From: Parambassis ranga
Lineage: Eukaryota; Chordata; Actinopteri; Ambassidae
Direction of reading: 5' to 3'
NCBI RefSeq assembly: GCF_900634625.1
Contig: NC_041036.1
Coordinates: 13,945,025 to 14,009,024 of the forward strand
DNA length: 64,000 nucleotides
How positions within the stretch are numbered: the first letter of the stretch is position 1; every line of letters begins with the position of its first letter. Made by a program: the position numbers and the translations under genes. The notes beneath the pieces are model-generated. The model worked only from the letters and a program-made list of their open reading frames with translations, was not told the DNA's origin and did not search any database. Shown piece by piece: positions 59,660 to 64,000 of this stretch.

Positions 59660-62600
59660 CTACACATATTTGATGTCCTGGTCGTCTTCTGGCTCCTCCT
59701 GCTCTGTTTCCAAACCCAAAGCGCTGTTACGAATCAGCTCCCACGCTGCCTGAGCCCTCGTGTTGAATCCTCTTTTAGGCCTGAGCTGCGGTGTTCCGTT
59801 TGTCAACATCTCATGTCCCTCCTTTTCACTGTCTTCCTCCTTGGAGAAGACTTTGATGTAACGTCGCATCTTCTGGAACAGGGGGTCGTTTCTATCTTCC
59901 ACCCTGTGAAGATGATGAGGCAGAGGTCATATTGTTTACAGTTTGATAGTGTGGAGTTTTATTTCTGGGTTCTTTTCGCCCAAATACTATTGTAAAATGA
60001 CTAGTGTTATTGTAGAACGCTTACATTTAGTGCATTGTGAGCATTGTTGTCAATACTTCTTCCATCACAATGCAGTCTTACCTGAGATACCAGCAGTCAT
60101 TCAGGCCGTAGTTAAGCCCACACACCCCGAGCCGAGGCCACAGGCAGAGGGGAAGCCTCCTCTCCAGCATCAGAGTTGTGGCCACCACCTGCATAACAAC
60201 ATTAGAGCTATAACCATGACGCAGCGGCGGTGTTGTGGTGATGTGTGTAACGGTGTATTTGTGTCATTACCTGAGTCCTCCAGAGCTCATCCCTTTCCTG
60301 GGCCACCCTCCAGTGTGTGTCACTCATCATGGCGATCAGCAGGTTTAACAGAAGAATGTAGGAGACCACAGAGAAGGTGACATGCAGCACATGGACGATG
60401 GGGGGAGTAAAGATGGTGTGGTCCACAGGCAAATCAATGAGGCCCACACTGAGCTCAAACAGAGAGAAGAGCGTGATGGCGTAGGAGCGATATGCGGGGA
60501 TGGAGCCGACCTCCTGGGTCATATACACCATCCACAGGGCTGAGAAAAAGAGAGGGGTGTAAAGCACAGGAGCAGTCTAAAAAGACTTTCTCATCATTCA
60601 CAGTTGGGTTTACATTTTCCCCAGAATATACTTACAGGTGGAAAAACTGACGAGCACAATGAAACTCAGCCACATAAACCTTGTCAGGTCTCCAAATATA
60701 ATCTAGGAGGAAATGAGACACAAGGTGCTAAAAAGTAAAAACCACAAAAACCAAAACAACAATTGAATACATCATGGCTGCAGGTGCGATTAGAACAACC
60801 TACTCATGATTCTCTGTTACTCATGGAGCCCCTCACCTTCTGTATCATGATGACATAAGGACCGAGCATTTCAAAACCTCTGGCAAAGAACATGACGTTG
60901 CACCAGCCGAGGACTAAACACACTGCCATCACCTCCGCCTCCCTCTGCACCCCGCTGGCTCTGAACACGCACAGCAGCACCACCAGGCACGCGTAGCTGA
61001 TACTGCTCAAACGACAAAATCAGCAGTGAGGTTAGACTGTGTTTTGGTGCAGCATCTTTTAATGCACTGCTCTTATGTGTTGTGCTTACAGGGTGACATG
61101 GAAGGGTCCTCCCAGGGCTGTCTGGCCAAAGTAACGCTTTGCTCCCACTCTCAGTATGTCAGGGATCTGTTGGAGAAAGGGGATTCAGGAGGAGGGTGTA
61201 TCAGCACAGCATGGGACATGATTAGCTGTATGAAGTTGAGGCATGTTTCCATGAGTTACCTCCAGTAAGAGAATGACAAATGCTCCAAGGACGCTGATGA
61301 TCTCGCCTGCCAGCCGCATTGTGTCCTCATAAGTCACGTAACTCTCCTGAGGCAGGCGGGAGAGAAAGAAAGTTAAAAGCTTATTATTAGGGTGTACACT
61401 TGGATATCTACTCATGCTTGTATTGTAATAAAAACAATAAACAACTTCACAAAGCAGTGTTTTTAGGTAAAAAGTCTGTGGAGTCTGATGAATTATACTG
61501 ACAAACTGTATCTGCTGAAACTGGCAAGTCCCTGATGCTGCAGTGACCAGGGCAGTTTAGTTAATGTTATCTGAATTTACAGACTGCTACATCTTTGCTC
61601 GCATCACACGGTGCTAACCAGAAACATATCACTTAGTAAAATCACTGAAACTAAATCCACAAGAACCAATAAGATCAGCAAGATCTGCACCTATTTTACA
61701 AATTTAACTTATAATACTATGAAAATGTTTAGCTTTGAAATGACTAATTATTTCCCCATTAAGGTAGAAATGGCTGAAACACACAGTACAGTACTACTTC
61801 ACTAAACATCATAGTTAAAAATGGTGCTACATTAAAGCCAGTCAGCAGCATAAGCTGCCATATCACGCTGAAGCATGCCATATATGCCATGAATTCATAA
61901 CCCACATTGAGTGTCTTCTGGATCTTGATGATTTGGTCAATGTCTGATTTTGTGTAGTTGACTGGAATATCCTTTATAGGGCGGAACACACAACACAGCG
62001 TGAAGGTCCCAATGTAGAGCAGATACAACAGCAGCAGCAGCCTGACAACAGAGAGGGAAGTGAATCAAACAGGACACATCTCCAGGTTAGGTGCTAAACT
62101 TTGACTTCAGACACTGGACTTTACCTGAAGTAATATTTTCCATACAGATTCCACTTCAGACTCACCAGCTGCCTCACAGGAGTCACCTCAAGTATCCCTC
62201 TCGCCTAGAGAACAAACAATTGTGTTTTCATTTCTCATCAACATGTGGCCATTGTGAGATTTTCTTTAAATACTGTCTTTCTTTTTTCTGTACCTCTCTT
62301 TTTGGGCTTCCTACAATCAGCTCCAGTACTGACATGCTATCTGCCCATGAGTCAATCTCCGTCAGGTCGTACAGGTAAGAGCTCAGAGGGCCCAGACTCC
62401 ACTGGAACACACGTCTTTTGTTAACCAGGTGCTGAAATGCCTGAGACAGCCGGAGGAAATCACAGCAGTGAGGATTAGTGAAGTAATCTCCAGCTTTTGT
62501 GGTGGGTTTTCACCATGTGAGTCCTCTCATGTTGTCCACTCACCACAATGTTCCCCTCTTTGGCAGCCAGTTTAAAAGGTGTGAAGCCCCGGAAGTTAGG

Positions 62601-63771
62601 CACCATGTCGAGTGGCATTGATTCGTCCAGCTCTGCATCATGTGTCATAATGAGGTCAATGGCCTGGCACGCTATGGTCTTGTTGGGCTGCATGACCAAA
62701 ATGTGAAGCAGTGTGTTGCCTAGAGGAAGAACAAAGTGTGTGTGTGTGTGAGAGAGAGACAGAAGTCAGTAAAAGACAAAGAAAGAACATTAATCACTGG
62801 TAAAGATAAGAATTTAGAGATATCCATGACTGGATAAACCTCCAGAGGAGCTGCAGTGAACAGGAATGTTCACTAGAGATTAAACAATTAATCTACTGAT
62901 AGAAAATCAACGGAGACAATGATCAGTTGTTCTAATCATTCTATAATACCAATCTATATACAGTACCAATAGATTACATACATCTACTGTAGAGATTATT
63001 TCTTAGGTCTTATTTACTTTGAAATATATTGGCAGTTGGACTTCATGTGAACACTTCATGGTCTAACTACTACTTATAGTAGCTGAATTTCAATCTGGCT
63101 GCAGTTTAGCCTGTTAGCATTCTTATTGCTAATAGTAGCTGCTACGTGGGTCCAGCTCACAAATGAATTATATTGTATTTCAACTAATAAAATACCATCC
63201 AACACTTACACCTCACACTGTGGAACCCAGAAGCCCCTCTGATGATGGTACTTCAGACCAACTGCATCGATTAAACAGGTATAGAGAAAACTCTTGATAC
63301 CTATTCCACATTGTGTCAATGTAATAATAAAGCAATACTGAAGAAGTAATCCAGTCCATTAATCAATAGTATGTTACAAAGCATATTTGTGATCAGTATT
63401 GAAACAGGTTGTTAACAGATTTCATACCTCTGTAGTCCTGGACTCTGGTGCTGGCCCCTGCTTCAATCAACATGGAGATAATCTCATCGTTTCCAGTACA
63501 TGCAGCAAAAGACAGGACATGCTCACCTGTAGACCAAAGGTAGTTTTTTTACAGAACAGAAGTTTATTGTCCTACACTTAATGTCTGACCAAGATACATT
63601 TGTATTAAGAGATCACTCATGCAGACTTACCGCAGTACATAAGTCCACCTCTCCTCTTCCTGAAGTACAGACCAGTGACTCGAGGCGTGACCACATCGCC
63701 GCCACGACTGATCAAATGATGAACCACATTGCTGTTCTGGTTCATTACAGCAATGTGGAGAGCCGTAACAC
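59660..63771 (-). CDS. trpv6: Epithelial calcium channel, TRPV5/TRPV6 type (C-terminal part; 5' exons beyond the right edge)
   Basis: Thirteen exons on minus: 63631-63771, 63428-63526, 62544-62719, 62294-62440, 62125-62204, 61906-62041, 61260-61346, 61090-61166, 60837-61002, 60636-60702, 60271-60539, 60082-60188, 59660-59903. About 598 codons, all phases consistent. Ankyrin repeats come first (VTALHIAVMNQNSN, GEHVLSFAACTGND, NTLLHILVMQPNKT). Then QHLVNKRRVFQWSLGPLSSY and LYDLTEIDSWAD lead to six membrane helices, including LVLGWCNVMFFARGFEMLGP. The pore loop is FELSVGLIDLPVDH, whose Asp sits where the TRPV5/6 calcium-selectivity Asp does. S6 reads LLLNLLIAMMSDTHWRVAQE, diagnostic of TRPV5/6. 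Calmodulin- and lipid-sensitive tail regions follow, ending DDQDIKYV. In fish this channel takes up calcium in gill and skin ionocytes. Only trpv6 is usual in teleosts, hence the symbol. Confidence 0.92.
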
Positions 63772-64000
63772 CTGAGGCAGACAACACACACATTTTAATT
63801 TCACCAGTTTAGCTTGTTCCTACAAAACTAAAGGTGATGAAGAGGCTGTATGGAGGTCACTGCTATAGACTGTTGTCTGACATTGATGGATTTAGAGTAG
63901 ATGTAAGTGGTGCGCATTCTAGGTGAGTGACACAAGAGAAGTGAAAAAAACATTAGTGACAATATAGTGGGTAAAAGCTGCTGTGCTGATGTGTCCACAG
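63772..64000. other. Upstream intron of trpv6 at the window edge
   Basis: No exon was seen. The preceding ankyrin-repeat exons must lie beyond 64000. Confidence 0.6.

Noticed and set aside
1..64000. tRNA genes, CRISPR arrays, bacterial-type operons or viral genes
   Set aside because: None was seen. The periodic repeats are simple microsatellites and the coding content is vertebrate nuclear.

Overview
The window reads as nuclear DNA of a ray-finned (teleost) fish. The genes are split by short GT-AG introns, intergenic gaps are small and AT-rich, CA/TG and CT microsatellites are common, there is one old LINE tail, and the encoded proteins are all vertebrate families. No bacterial, viral or organellar sequence was seen. 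Exon boundaries were placed by hand from splice sites, reading-frame phase and remembered human homologues. Every main gene except the C-type lectin closes with consistent phases.

Layout, left to right. (1) 1-13.1 kb, minus strand: the first coding exon of a ClC-1/ClC-2-type chloride channel, then caspase-2 (11 coding exons, 464 aa). (2) 14.2-26.3 kb, plus strand: a Rap1GAP-like GTPase activator, glutathione S-transferase kappa (gstk1), and a STYK1-like receptor pseudokinase. (3) 27.3-31.2 kb, minus strand: the polycomb gene phc1, tail to tail with styk1. (4) 31.2-34.1 kb: a LINE tail, a GC-rich orphan open frame, and a frameshifted copy of the 3' end of usp47. (5) 36.4-39.4 kb: m6pr on minus, which appears to share a two-way promoter with arhgef5 on plus (to 51.0 kb, about 1799 aa, most of it in one 3.7-kb exon). 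(6) 53.3-54.8 kb: an Atg8/GABARAP-family gene. (7) 55.6-59.1 kb: a type II C-type lectin-like receptor. (8) 59.7-64 kb, minus strand: the 3' part of an epithelial calcium channel (trpv5/6 type), running off the right edge.

The gene order is the most informative aspect. Clcn1, casp2, gstk1, arhgef5 and trpv5/6 lie together on human 7q34-35. Styk1, phc1, m6pr, an Atg8 gene and C-type lectin receptors lie on human 12p13, around the natural killer gene complex. Here the two sets are interleaved within 64 kb. The genes are independent functional units and not an operon. Themes are apoptosis and autophagy (casp2, Atg8), lysosomal sorting (m6pr), small-GTPase control (rap1gap-like, arhgef5), chromatin silencing (phc1) and an innate immune receptor.

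I did not find a clearly new biological system. The best leads are the lectin receptor with a hemITAM-like tail beside 12p13-type neighbours, a STYK1 that has lost all three catalytic motifs, a probable GC-AG intron in the Rap1GAP gene, the usp47 remnant with the orphan GC-rich open frame beside it, and several perfect fold-back hairpins, three of which share a CAAT-type loop.
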